Source of the DNA: Mycosarcoma maydis
Taxonomy: Eukaryota > Basidiomycota > Ustilaginomycetes > Ustilaginales
Assembly: GCF_000328475.2 (NCBI RefSeq)
Contig: NC_026481.1
Span: 811,315-875,314, forward strand
Direction of reading: 5' to 3'
Length of the DNA: 64,000 nucleotides
Below the pieces are notes generated by a model that was not told where the DNA came from, made no database searches, and saw only the letters and a program-made list of their open reading frames with translations. Made by a program: the position numbers and the translations under genes. Shown here in pieces: positions 20,179 to 31,300 of this stretch (position 1 is the stretch's first letter; the number at the start of each line of letters is the position of its first letter).

Positions 20179-23100
20179 TCAGAAAATCTCGGCTGCGTAC
20201 GGGCAGTCCTCAAATCGATGTCCCACCTCGCCACAGTCATCGCACGGCTCTGACTCTCCCTGCGCTTCCAAGCCGGAAGCGCCGTTCGAGCTCGGTAGCA
20301 CCGAGTTGGTTGGCTCCATCAGCTTGTCGCACCGGTCCAACGTGTGGCCGCGCTTCGAGCATAGCCCGCAGAAATTGAGTTCCTCTTCCTCCTCCGACGC
20401 GTCTCTCTGTCGCAATGGCATTCCCATGGCCAATGTCCACTTTGCACTGTCTACTGGCCTCTCGGCTGATGCATCTTTGGTCGGTTTCGTGTCGCCTCGC
20501 TCTTCCAGTTGCCGCGAAAGTCGCTCCACTTCTGCCATCAGCTCTTGTTCTCGAAAGATGCGTGCTTCCACCAGCGTCTCGAGGTGCAAAACCTCCTTCT
20601 GTAACGAGTCGGTCGAGTCGCGTCTTTCCATCTTACTGGCCGCCAGCATCGATCGCAAATCGGCCAGCTTGCTCTCGCTGTTTTCCAGGCGTGCTTCCCG
20701 ATCCGCCAGCATGTGTGCCAGTTCGCATGTGTTTGCAGCTCGCGCAGCGCCTTGATGCGCCTCAAGTTGCTTTTCAAGTGACTCAACCATCAGCTCGAAA
20801 GCGCGCGCCTTGGTCTCGGCTTGCTCAGTGCGTGCTTTGAGATCCGCTTCCAGCAGCTTTTGCTTGGCCTTGATGTCGACATTCTCGTCGCCTAGCTGAC
20901 GCACAAGATAGCTCAGTCCCGACACTTGGTTCGCTGACGAGCCGTTCGAGGCGCCAGATAGCCGATGTGCATCTTTCTTATCCTCCACTGTGTTGGCATC
21001 CAGCCTTGATCGCAGCTGACAAAGTTCGGTCTCTTTGGCTTCCAGCTGTGCATCCCTCTCTTGCCGATATTGCTCCAGCTTGGCTTCCAGTCCTCGTCTT
21101 TCGCTAGCCCACTCGGCTTGTCCTGCCGAGGCAGAGCTGCTGTCATGTCCTGTTTTGAGCACATTGAAGTTCTCGGCATCTGCTCGCAATCCCTCGAGCT
21201 CGGCACGTTCGCGCTCCAGCGCCTGCTGGCTTTCCTGTAAAGCATGGCGCGTCTCCTCGAGAAGCACGTGTTGCTCCTTGCCCGCTTTCTGCGTGCGCTC
21301 CAGCTCGGCACGCATGCGCTTCAGCTCGTTCTTCAGGCTGGTCTCGACCTCGTGCGACTTGTCGCGCCTCTTTTGCGCATACTCCTTCTCCTTCTCAAGC
21401 GCGAGTGCGCCCTCAGAGATCTGGTCTTCGTACTTGCCTAGCTTGTCCTGTAAGTGAGCCACTTGCTCGCGCAACGCTTCATTGTCGATCGCAGCAGCCG
21501 AGCCGGCTTCAAGGCGATTTCCACGCTGAGACAATGCGTGGGCTGCCTGCATTTCCTCGACACGCGCCTCGGCTGCTCGGATAGCTTCCTGCGCCTTGTC
21601 CTGCAGCAGCTGCATATTGTCCAACACTTGGATCCTCTCGACTTCGATCTCTTCGATCCTCTGCTCGTACAGGCTGATGGTCTCACGACCCGCATCCTTG
21701 AGCTCGTCGATTTGGCGCATCAAATCGTCCCGAGCCGTATGAGCTTGGTCCTCGATGCTTTTGAGCGACGCTTTGAGACTGTTGATCTCGGCATCCTTGA
21801 GTTTGAGTTGCGTCTCGAGCGCTTCCTTTGTTTCGCCGCGTTGTTCGAGCGCCGATTGCTGTTGAATGCGATCCTTCATCTCTGTGACAAGTTGCTCGCT
21901 GGCTTCCAGCTTGAGCTCAAGACTCTTTGCGCGGCTTTCCAATTCCTTTTGCTGCCGCTCGTGATCATCGCCCCTCTTGTCAAGCTGCTGCTGCGTCTCG
22001 AAAAGTTTTTCCTTGAGCTCCTTTTCGCGATCCTCGATCTCCTTACGTCGACGAATCTCGTCGTTGCGTTCGATACGTCGCTCTTCCTCCATTTCGGTTT
22101 GCCTCTCGCGTGCTTCGGCTCGCATCTTGGCTCGTTCGGCCTCCAGGATGGCCTCGTTGGAGCGCACCTCGGATCTGCGCGCTTTTCGAGCTTCTTGCGC
22201 CCGACGCAGTTCAGCATTCTGCTTTTCAAGCTGTTCCACTTGAGCACGCAGCTGTTCAAATTCGGCCATCTGCTCTTCATACAACGAAAGGGGCACCACC
22301 GCTTCGGCCACCGAATCGCGTGTGAGATCGCCATCGCGAATGCCTGCACGACTCTCTGCTCTGGATTCGGAGCGAGAAACGAGCTGCGCTGATTTGCGTG
22401 GCGTAAGGTCCATAAGGTCGAGCAGCGCGCGGTTCTTTTCGAGATTCAAGTCGGTCGACACGCCAGGCTCTGACTGCGAGACGGGCGAGCTCTCGACAGC
22501 CAAAGTGTCAGCACCAAGTCGGCTGTTGGAGCGCAAGGCGAGTACGCTGGCTGCGCGCTCGGTGCGTGCATCTTTGCTCGGGCTTGGAGGCGGCGGCATG
22601 CTTGCATCAGAGCTTACGGGTAGACCGCCGGGTCGAGCAAACATGGATGCACGCCCCTTGGTAGCTCGAGGCGTTGGAATACCACCCAGACTCTGCCGCT
22701 TCTTTGCGAGAGAAGGCGTGCTCGGAACCACGCTGGACGCGGCGCGCACGCCAGCGATCGAAGTGCGAGGAGTTCTTGCCGCCAGTGAGCATGTGGTGGA
22801 CACAGCGTTGCGCACCGGGCTCAGTTGGGTTTGCTGGTGCACATTCGGTGCGTCATCGGCGCGTGCGCTAGATGTATGCGCAATACTTTTGCGAGCGGTG
22901 AGACGGCTGACAGGACGGGATGTGCTCATTGCCGAGGTGGGTCTATTGACAGATGCGACCGAGGGGGGACGTACGCTGAGGCGTGAAGAGGCGCGTGAAG
23001 GCGTAGCTGAAGGCGGGCGCGAGATGATGCTAGCTCGTCTGCGTGAAGGTGTTATGGCGCCCGAGCGGTCTGGTGCATCCGAGGCACGCGACGATGGCCT

Positions 23101-23973
23101 GTTGGACATGGATGAAGCCGGCCGAGCCACGGCATCGGTAGGAGGAGCATGGTTGATTGCCACCACTTTGGAGGCTGGACAGAAGACGCCATTTGCCGGG
23201 GCACATGCAAAGTACTGGGTCCCTTGGACGCTGCCATCGTTTTTTCCTTTGCCTACACTATCGCCTGTAAGCTCGAGGCCGGCGTAGAAGCCAGGCTTGA
23301 ATTCGACGGGGCCGAGATGTCGAAGCACGCCGACGAGGTCAGAGCCTTCCATGCGAACGAGGTCGCCAATCTCAAGCTCGCGTCCACGTCGAACATGTTC
23401 TCTCGCGCGAGAAGCGGTGGTGGAAGAGGTGTGCGAGGGGGTCCTGCTGATTGTAGATGGAGTAAAGCTGGTACGTCCATTTAGTTCCGAGTATCTTTTG
23501 GGTGTTGCCACTGTTTTGGATGTGCTGGCGTTGCTAGCTGGTAGTGGGCTTCGGGTACGAACCAATGCGCTCGCCGAGCTAGGAGAAACATCGGAAGCCG
23601 ATGGTGAGGCGTGAGACGGAAGAGGAGCGGCTCTGTTGGGTGGCGTGTCGAATCGAAGCGAAGAATGCGATCTGCGTGAGAGTAGAGAGGAGCGAGGCAG
23701 ACGACCTGCTGTCAGCAGCGGAGAGTTGTCGTCTGCATCGCTGTTCTCCCTGGCGGTTGGAGAGGAAATCGAAGACGAGATTCGATACTTTGCTGGATCG
23801 TTCTTTGAGATGGCTTCTGCCAGCGTCTGCTTTTTAAATCGTGTGTCGGGGCTGTCCACACCAGGGCTGACACTCGAGGTAGCCACGGGCGAGATACGTC
23901 TCAATCCTGCCGACGGTGTAGGCAGACCGGATCGGAGGTGAGTGTTACTGGGCGTGGTCGGTAAGCCCGACAT
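20179..23973 (-). CDS. CLIP-170-type microtubule plus-end protein (CAP-Gly, coiled coil, zinc knuckles)
   Basis: The protein has 1264 residues from the ATG at 23973; the frame is open further upstream only from a TTG. Residues 1-205 are Ser/Pro-rich. A CAP-Gly domain lies at about 210-285, with the diagnostic GKNDGSVQGTQYF near 242, which binds EEY/F tails of tubulin and EB1. A Ser/Arg-rich linker follows, then a heptad-type coiled coil rich in Glu, Lys, Gln and Arg from about 545 to 1190. Two CCHC zinc knuckles end the protein: CGLCSKRGHTLDRC (~1205) and CDDCGEVGHRFEDC (~1247). This order matches CLIP-170 and fungal Tip1/Bik1, which track growing microtubule ends and support dynein-dependent transport and polarity. 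No intron is evident. Confidence 0.9.
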   Translation of the reverse strand: MSGLPTTPSNTHLRSGLPTPSAGLRRISPVATSSVSPGVDSPDTRFKKQTLAEAISKNDPAKYRISSSISSPTARENSDADDNSPLLTAGRLPRSSLLSRRSHSSLRFDTPPNRAAPLPSHASPSASDVSPSSASALVRTRSPLPASNASTSKTVATPKRYSELNGRTSFTPSTISRTPSHTSSTTASRAREHVRRGRELEIGDLVRMEGSDLVGVLRHLGPVEFKPGFYAGLELTGDSVGKGKNDGSVQGTQYFACAPANGVFCPASKVVAINHAPPTDAVARPASSMSNRPSSRASDAPDRSGAITPSRRRASIISRPPSATPSRASSRLSVRPPSVASVNRPTSAMSTSRPVSRLTARKSIAHTSSARADDAPNVHQQTQLSPVRNAVSTTCSLAARTPRTSIAGVRAASSVVPSTPSLAKKRQSLGGIPTPRATKGRASMFARPGGLPVSSDASMPPPPSPSKDARTERAASVLALRSNSRLGADTLAVESSPVSQSEPGVSTDLNLEKNRALLDLMDLTPRKSAQLVSRSESRAESRAGIRDGDLTRDSVAEAVVPLSLYEEQMAEFEQLRAQVEQLEKQNAELRRAQEARKARRSEVRSNEAILEAERAKMRAEARERQTEMEEERRIERNDEIRRRKEIEDREKELKEKLFETQQQLDKRGDDHERQQKELESRAKSLELKLEASEQLVTEMKDRIQQQSALEQRGETKEALETQLKLKDAEINSLKASLKSIEDQAHTARDDLMRQIDELKDAGRETISLYEQRIEEIEVERIQVLDNMQLLQDKAQEAIRAAEARVEEMQAAHALSQRGNRLEAGSAAAIDNEALREQVAHLQDKLGKYEDQISEGALALEKEKEYAQKRRDKSHEVETSLKNELKRMRAELERTQKAGKEQHVLLEETRHALQESQQALERERAELEGLRADAENFNVLKTGHDSSSASAGQAEWASERRGLEAKLEQYRQERDAQLEAKETELCQLRSRLDANTVEDKKDAHRLSGASNGSSANQVSGLSYLVRQLGDENVDIKAKQKLLEADLKARTEQAETKARAFELMVESLEKQLEAHQGAARAANTCELAHMLADREARLENSESKLADLRSMLAASKMERRDSTDSLQKEVLHLETLVEARIFREQELMAEVERLSRQLEERGDTKPTKDASAERPVDSAKWTLAMGMPLRQRDASEEEEELNFCGLCSKRGHTLDRCDKLMEPTNSVLPSSNGASGLEAQGESEPCDDCGEVGHRFEDCPYAAEIF

Positions 23974-25307
23974 GGTGACGAAATCGGACGCGCTGAAGGT
24001 TGCCAAGCTGCTGCGGTGATCGTTCAAGGATGAGAGAGAGAAGCGAGAAGGGAGAAGAGAGAAGAGAGAAGAGAGAAAAGAGAGAGCACGTGGAAAAGAG
24101 AAAGGTGTTTGTTACACAAACTTGAAACCTTGCGCCTTTCTGTTCTCTAACCGACCACGCGTAACACTCAGGACTTGCAAGACATGAGAGTCACAGAGTC
24201 ACGAGTGGCGCTTTCGGATTTCTGTTGTGATTGGGATGGCTCTCACGTCTGTGTGGATTCACGAGTACGGATGTCTTCCTGGTCGTGAGTCGTGAGTGGG
24301 ATTCGTGATTCGTGATTCACGATGGCCATCCTCCATCATCATGTTTTGGACATGACTTATTCGTGACTGTTATTTAATAACAGTTAAGGGGTAAATTCTT
24401 GTTTCACGATTCACGGATTCACAATTCGTGATTCGTGCTTGCGCCGTACGCCCCTCTCGTGCCTGTGAGTCGCGAGTCGCAAGTCGTGAGCAGCTTTTTC
24501 AAAAATCGTCAAGTAACTCGTCACTTTTGGCGCCTTGAACGCTTTACACAGCTCAGCGTGCTAAGGGAGTGCCTAAATTCATACTCATACTTTCAGGACT
24601 CACGATTGGACCCTGAGGCCACCAGCTTCACCTTCACGCTTCATGCTCCGTGCTTGCGAAGCCATGAGCCACAAGTCACGAGTCACGAGTCACCAGTCCG
24701 AGCACGGAGCAATTGTGTTATATGTTAAGCCCCATTATGGCTACATGTGGAATTGTGCGCCGTGCGCCTCCACAACTCGTGACTGGCTCGTGACTGTGAA
24801 AAAGGAAAAGAGGCGAGCTCAGTTAACTTGGAAACAAGCAGACGATCTGAGCGTTCACGCTTCGCGGTTTGTCGATGCACGCCGTGCGTTATAATCACAT
24901 TCACGATTCGTAAATTCGTGATTGTGAATCACCAAAAGGTGCTTCGTGAATGCGAATCACGAATCTATCCCTCCGCCCAGCGTTCTGCTATTCACGAGAT
25001 TCACGATTGTTGGGTGGCGTCAGGCTCGCTTAAAGTCACGAGTCACAGTCGTGAGTGGCTACGTTTTCCTCCCGCATTCGTCAGCGTGTTGCCGACGCTC
25101 AGAACAACAAGAAGAAGCGGGAAGACTGCTTTCTGTTCTGAACAACTGCTCGACTCACTTCGATCTGCGATTGCGTGGTCGACAACCATCCTCTGTCATT
25201 GTCTGGTCGTGGCAGCATGTCGATACAGCAACCTCGCTCTTCACCTAACATGGGCTAAACGTCTCCTGTTCCCGCTTCACCGCAATCTTGGCGAATCCTC
25301 GACCACC
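23974..25307. other. Divergent promoter region rich in heptamer repeats
   Basis: Between the divergent CLIP-170-type and PI 4-kinase genes. A GA-rich tract (24030-24095) lies just upstream of the CLIP gene. TCGTGAT/ATCACGA heptamers cluster at about 24290-24325 and 24405-24440, and a GTCACGA variant array at 24672-24698. The plus-strand frame is open back to 24828 but only one plausible ATG in good context (25308) is used for the kinase. Confidence 0.65.
24672..24698. repeat. GTCACGA heptamer variant array
   Basis: Three consecutive units of the form AGTCACG, the G-for-A variant of the dominant AATCACG heptamer. Confidence 0.85.
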
Positions 25308-28118
25308 ATGTCAAGGTCTGACGATGGCGAACGTGCGCCCCTGTTGTCCCGCCAACGCGAGTCAAGCAACGGTAACTCACCCTCTCGGCATCGTCTTGAC
25401 GATGACGACCTCGACTTTGATGCCAGATTTCGCAAGTGGAAGACTGCAGTCGCTCGTAAGTTTCGCGGCAAACCGCATCGCGACACCAAGCCAACCCTTC
25501 TCATCACTCACTTTGATGGTCCAGGTCAAGCTCAATCCGTGCTTGACGCCAAGCGCACCTCTGCCCGTCGCAACGTTCTACACGAAGCAACAGCAATGTC
25601 TTCGCACGAGTTCCAGAGCCAAGTAGAACAGGTCAAGCATGCCATTCGTCAGGGCGTTTATCCAAAGATGATCACTACTGGCTCCAGTGGCTCCTACTTT
25701 GCTCGCATCATCAGCGACACAGCCTCGCAGCACTGCTCACAGTCGTCATCCACGCAAGCCGCCTCGCTCACCACCGTCGCTGTCTTCAAACCCAAAGACG
25801 AAGAGCCCTACGGCAATCTCAATCCCAAACGCCAGTTTGCACGCAAGTATCTGTGGTGGGCCATGGGCAGACCCTGTCTGATCCCCAACTTTTCCTATCT
25901 ATCCGAAGTCGGCGCCTCGTACCTTGACGCTCGCCTCGCGCTTCAGATGGTGCCTAGAACCGAGCTTGTCGAACTCTCGTCACCCTCTTTTCACTACGCA
26001 TACAGCGACCGCCTTGCTTTTGACAAGGACCACGTTCCTCTCCCCATCAAGATCGGAAGCTATCAGACTTTTCTCAAAGGCTACGTCAACGCATCAGACT
26101 TTCTCAGGAGGCATCCATGGCCATCGCGCACCCGCAGCAGGGCGCTGCTCATGCGTGATATGGATGACGAGAGCAGAGCTCACAAGGTCAGCCGTAAGAA
26201 GCAGCAAGCACGATTGCGCAATTGCGGAGTTGCCCTAAAACGCGTCTTGCTCTGTCGCCCTTCCTGGGACGATCTACACGCCGAAGACGAGCCGGACGAG
26301 CCGGACGCCTGTCACCCCCCCTTGTCTCGCAACTCGCCCATCAACTCTCAAGATGCTTCCAACGTGCCATCTGACGACTTTTACTGGACTCCGAAGCGCA
26401 TGGAGCAATTTCGGCTTCAGCTCGAGAGGCTAGTCGTACTCGACTTCCTCATGCGCAACACCGATCGTGGCTTGGACAACTTTATGATCAAGCACGATGT
26501 AGACAAGGACGAGATTAGCATTGGTGCCATCGATAACTCGCTCTCCTTCCCCATCAAGCATCCCAACGAGATTCGTCAGTACCCATTCGGCTGGCTCTTC
26601 CTCCCCAGCGATCTCATCGGCCTGCCCTTCTCCGACTCTACTCGCCAGCATCTCCTGCCTATCCTCAACGATCCCGTCTGGTGGCAGCACACTGTCCAGG
26701 GGCTACGCGGCATCTTTAAACAGGATCCCTACTTTGACGAGAGCAAGTTCGAGAAGCAGATGAGCGTCTTGCGAGGTCAGGGTTGGAACCTCGTACAGAG
26801 CTTGCAGGCGCCCGACGAGGGTCCGCTCGACCTCTGTGCTCGCGAAAAGAAGCTCATCTGCCAAGAGATACAGGAGCTAACACTCGACAAGGTCGAAAAA
26901 ATCCAAGGCCTCAAGATCGCACTAGATTCGGATGGCCGCGTCCTGCCAGCTGCTGAAGCACCTGAGTCGCCAGGCCTGGCCAAACGTGCAGCTTGGAGAG
27001 CGCACACTTCACGCACCATTCCTTCCGGGGTGATTGAGACCGAGCGCAGACCAATAGGAATGCGAGCCTCCGAGTCGTACAAAAAGGCGCTCTTACAAGC
27101 GTCGGGTGCCCAACTGACGCTTGACACGGACGAAGAGCTCGATGACCTGCTAGTCGAGCACAACCCATCCACGTTGCAAGCAGGCGCTGCTGGCGCTGCA
27201 GGTGCTGCCGGCGCTTCAGGCGTTTCATCTTCGCTGCCTCCCACATCGACTCTTGACGACAAGATGCAGACCGATGTACCTGTGCAAGAGAGCTGGTCAG
27301 GATCGATCAACGCGAGGCTGGCGCCAAATGTGCGACACCAACGCTTCGCATCGGCGCACGACGTTGGCACTTTGGCTCGAAAACAACGCGAGCCAACAGC
27401 AGGCAGCTCGAGGCGAAACAATGCCAATCGTGACAGCATCCTTGGCAGGACAGGTATCGAGGTGCTCGAGGGACTCGATCGTGAAAGAAAACAGGAAGCC
27501 AAACTCAAGTTTTTCCGACATCGCAAGCGGTCGAGCACGGTATCGAACGCTTCTACTTGGAGTGCGACCGAGGCGCAGAGAGCTCCCGCCAGTCACGATC
27601 AGAGCTCCGAGGACGTCAGAAGCGTCGAGAATGAAAGGAGCTATGATCTGGCGAGCTCGATCATGTCGGATCCCGGTGCGCGCGTTGATGGTGCTCCACG
27701 CTGGCACCGATCCAAGTCGGCTTGCAGACCAGCAGAAGGTATGTATGCATCGCTGTACGACTTGCACAGCCAAGGCGAGGTGCTGTCCGAGGAGGAAGAG
27801 GAGCATGACGAGCAGCATCGTTATCGACAAAGTACGCCAATCGGGTTCCAGAACAACAAGCCAAAGCCGATGATCGAATCGCTTCTACAGCAGCTTGCTT
27901 CAACCGGTGAGCCGTCGAGCACTTCAGATCATCCGCGCACAGCCGCCAAGACGTACACACCGCACATTCCGCACCCCACATCTGTGGCGCGCACATCACA
28001 AGCGTACAATCGCGATCACACGCCCGACTCCGAATCACTCGCTTCGAAACGCACCATCAAGGTCGTCGTCGACAAGATCTCGTCTGACACCAAACAGGCG
28101 TGGCTCAAGTGGATCTAA
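25308..28118 (+). CDS. LSB6: Type II phosphatidylinositol 4-kinase
   Basis: The protein has 936 residues from the ATG at 25308 (ACCACCATGTC). The PI4K domain spans about 118-500. It begins TTGSSGSYFARII (ATP loop), followed by VAVFKPKDEEPYG (ATP-binding Lys) and LNPKRQFARKY. The catalytic stretch is MRNTDRGLDNFMIKHD (~385), then IGAIDNSLSFPIKHP (~404) with the metal-binding Asp. These are the signatures of type II PI4K (Lsb6 in yeast), which makes PI4P on endosomal, vacuolar and plasma membranes. A charged insertion lies near 280-345. The C-terminal ~430 residues are low complexity, with an Ala/Gly run near 625-640. No CCPCC palmitoylation motif was seen. It is longer than yeast Lsb6 (607 residues) because of its tails. 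It ends 197 bases from the convergent kinase gene. Confidence 0.9.
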   Translation: MSRSDDGERAPLLSRQRESSNGNSPSRHRLDDDDLDFDARFRKWKTAVARKFRGKPHRDTKPTLLITHFDGPGQAQSVLDAKRTSARRNVLHEATAMSSHEFQSQVEQVKHAIRQGVYPKMITTGSSGSYFARIISDTASQHCSQSSSTQAASLTTVAVFKPKDEEPYGNLNPKRQFARKYLWWAMGRPCLIPNFSYLSEVGASYLDARLALQMVPRTELVELSSPSFHYAYSDRLAFDKDHVPLPIKIGSYQTFLKGYVNASDFLRRHPWPSRTRSRALLMRDMDDESRAHKVSRKKQQARLRNCGVALKRVLLCRPSWDDLHAEDEPDEPDACHPPLSRNSPINSQDASNVPSDDFYWTPKRMEQFRLQLERLVVLDFLMRNTDRGLDNFMIKHDVDKDEISIGAIDNSLSFPIKHPNEIRQYPFGWLFLPSDLIGLPFSDSTRQHLLPILNDPVWWQHTVQGLRGIFKQDPYFDESKFEKQMSVLRGQGWNLVQSLQAPDEGPLDLCAREKKLICQEIQELTLDKVEKIQGLKIALDSDGRVLPAAEAPESPGLAKRAAWRAHTSRTIPSGVIETERRPIGMRASESYKKALLQASGAQLTLDTDEELDDLLVEHNPSTLQAGAAGAAGAAGASGVSSSLPPTSTLDDKMQTDVPVQESWSGSINARLAPNVRHQRFASAHDVGTLARKQREPTAGSSRRNNANRDSILGRTGIEVLEGLDRERKQEAKLKFFRHRKRSSTVSNASTWSATEAQRAPASHDQSSEDVRSVENERSYDLASSIMSDPGARVDGAPRWHRSKSACRPAEGMYASLYDLHSQGEVLSEEEEEHDEQHRYRQSTPIGFQNNKPKPMIESLLQQLASTGEPSSTSDHPRTAAKTYTPHIPHPTSVARTSQAYNRDHTPDSESLASKRTIKVVVDKISSDTKQAWLKWI

Positions 28119-28314
28119 GCGGTACGCCAACCTCTCACCTCGCACACTTGTTTTTCAGGCACATGCGCAGTCGAGTCCAAGCGGACCGTTCCAGCTTAGC
28201 GCTTATCAAGTCAGCACAGCCTGTTTATCCGTGGTGCCGATAGGCCATCTGCGGTTGCAAGTACAGTGGGAATGACAGAGCGTCGGGTATAGGTAGCAGA
28301 TGAGATGGGCGTGT

Positions 28315-31300
28315 TCACAAGAGTTGCATGTGTGTGCGCAGACGATGTCGGACGTGCTCGGCTGTGGGTCTGGCAGCAGGGTCCGCCTGGAGCATGAGAC
28401 GAAGCAGATCGCGCGTCGAGTCAGGCAGTCTACCGCCTCCGGGGAGGATGATAGCCGGATATCCATCGTCGTATGCGTGCATGTGTGTGTCCGGTTCAGG
28501 TGACGACCAAGTGGAATGCGCGTGTACCGCGAAGCAAGTGCATGGCTTTTCTGTCGAGCTCGTGCTGCCAAGCTGCGCCGACGTGGGAGAAAACATGGAT
28601 CGCAGCCGACTTGGCTGGCTTGCACCTGGCTGCGTCGGCGTAGTGGAGAGGCCTTGATCGGTGCTGCCATGGCGCTCCGCCGTGTGTTCCGAAATGGGCG
28701 CGCCAGACAAGATGTATGCAGAGCTGGATTGGATTGATCTGATCTCATCGCCGTACGACGAGCGTCGCCGCAGCCAGTCTGGTCGAGAAGCGAGATCGAG
28801 CAGTGTCACTTTCGAAACCGGCTTCGGCTTGGCCGAAGCACGTGCACATGCGCTTGGTGTCGAGGCGATGCTGTCGCTTGCATGTCCGAGCGTTTCGCTC
28901 GGCTCATTGGACGCACGTGGTCTTTGCAGGCTCGAAATGCCGCCCGCCATGGCCTTGCGTCCACCTGTCGAAGCGGTTCTGCGTACCTCGGCGCATCCGC
29001 CCAGCTCGCGCAGCTCGCGCAGCTCGCGCAGCTCGCGCAGCTCGCGCAGCAGTGAGCCAGAGCGAGACGCCGTGTTAGGGTCCACAAGCAGCCCACGCGG
29101 TTCATCCGTGGGTTCAAGCAGCCGCGCTACCGCCAGCGATGTCGGGTTGCGCCCCGACATGGTGGTGATGCTCGAGGCGACGCTTTCCAGGCTGTCGTTG
29201 CTCGCATCGCGACACATGTGGGTTGCGTGCGAGTCATGTTGCACGTAGCGGTTCAGTAATACTGCAAGCTGGCCCGGCGAGGCAGGTCCGACCGAACCAA
29301 CGTCGTTGTTGCACAACGAAGGCGTCCTTGTGTGTCGGCCGCGTAGGCTACCGCTGCGGCTGGCGGATTGGCTGTTCGACTTGCTTCCCGCTTCAACGGC
29401 CAAGCGAGATGCTCGATCGTTCTCCTCGCTTTCAAAGAAAAGGCGTTTGCGGTGTAGCATCTCGACGACGCTACGAGCCTTGCTGAACGGCTCGTGAGCC
29501 GTTGCTAGCGAGTACAGCACAGCGCCTAGCGAAAAAATGTCGATCGGATAGGAAAAGCTGGTCGCACCAGGACCTCCAGTGGCGCCACTCAGCTCGGGAG
29601 CACAGTATGCTGGCGTGCCCAGCCCAAGACCGTCATGCGGAGGATCGCTCGGATTGGGAAAGACGGCAGAGTTAAAGTCGCACAGCTTGATGTTGAGATC
29701 CTCGGTCAAGAGCATGTTTTCCTTCTTAATGTCGGCATGTACGCAACCTTTGCTATGCAGAAAGACGACCGCCTCAGCCATTTGTACAGCCCAGTCGAAC
29801 CACTGTTGCAGATCAATGCGTTGGCCATGCTTTCTGGCATAGAGCGCGAGGTTGTTGGGAAGCAACTCGAGAAGCATCAGAAGGCGTGGGGGATCCATGC
29901 TGTTGCTAGCAGGCTTTCGTGCAAGGCTTTGATGGTTGTCAGTTTGCTCGCGAATCCTTGTGCTGTTCAGATCATCGTCATCTGGGCCTTGGACGAGGAA
30001 GGTGGGAGTCGGCACATTTCGCAACTGTGGCAATTCGGCCGACGTCATTCTAGACCGTGGCTGTCGCAGGGACAAAGCCGCGGATTCTGCTTCGGGGAGG
30101 ATGCTGCCGGTACGAGCGGCTTCGTGTTGCCTCTCGTATGCTAAAGCTCGCCTCTCGATGTGAATCTCGTCTCTGCCCGTCATATCGCTGGTGGATCGCG
30201 AATGGCTGGTGTGGCCACCTGCACCTGACGCAGGAGCAGCACTTGGAGCACGTGTCTCGGGTTTGGGCAAGCCCAGGCCGATGGCGTTGTTTGCCGAGCG
30301 AGAAGCCTGTTGCAATTCCGGCAGTGGCTGAGGCGTGTGGCGAGGTGATGCTGTGAACTCGACTTCGTCGCGAATGTCGATGAGTTGAATGATGTTGGGA
30401 TGTGTACCTAAACGACGAAGCGCAAAGGCTTCTTCGAGACCTAGAAGCTGGCTCTGCCGATCGGCATGGAGGCGTTTTACGGCACAGAGCCGCCATGCCC
30501 TGGCAGTAGTCGTGTCGTTGGTGTTGGAGGCAAGCGCTTCTGGACGGGGACGATAGCTGCCTAGGTATACGGAGCAGTGCCGACCTTCTCCAAGGAGAAA
30601 GTCGTTGGTGGGGCAGAGACGAAAGTCGACACGCTTTGTTGCTCTGATCCTGGCTTCCTCCTCCAAACATTCTTCCGAGCTAGCACGACCGAGAGACGAG
30701 TTGCGCGAATGCCCCTTGTTGCGCCACGATTTTTGCTGCGTTTTCGAGTGTGCGGACGCTGCCGCAGATGCGTCTGCAGATGCAGCCGACGGAGAGACTC
30801 GAGCTGAGATGGCTTGTGTGCTTGCGCCTGCCAGAGACCGCGTCGGAGGGGATCGAAGCGGCGGTGGTGACGGAGGTATGGGCGAGCTGGATCCAAAGGA
30901 CGAAAAAAAGAGCGAATTGCGTGATGGGGGCGGCGAAGATATCTGTACATCCGCTGGCGGTAACGGCGTGGGACGAGACGGAGGCGTGAGCCAGGAGATG
31001 GGAGAGTTGAAGATGTCGTTCTTGCTGCGCTCCGTCTGCGGTGACTTGGCAAGATCATTGCGCAGTAACGCTGGAGGAGCTGCTGCGGCAGACATCAAGA
31101 CTGGACTGGGATGGAAGCGAGTGGATTGATTTGCAGAGTCACTTGGAGCGTTGATTTCGAAAGCAGAAGCACCTGAGTCGGGTGGCGTCAGAGGCAGATC
31201 GGTAAAGTCGACGAGTTGGTCCGCATCGAGACCGCCAGAACTGTCGTACGAGCTTCCAAGTGCGTGAGAAGGAGGGGAGCGCGACCTAGAAGATGATGCT

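Noticed and set aside
21454..22392. 312-codon plus-strand frame inside the CLIP-170-type gene
   Set aside because: Antisense shadow of a Glu/Lys-rich coiled coil, which reads as Leu/Phe-rich sequence on the other strand; no independent evidence.
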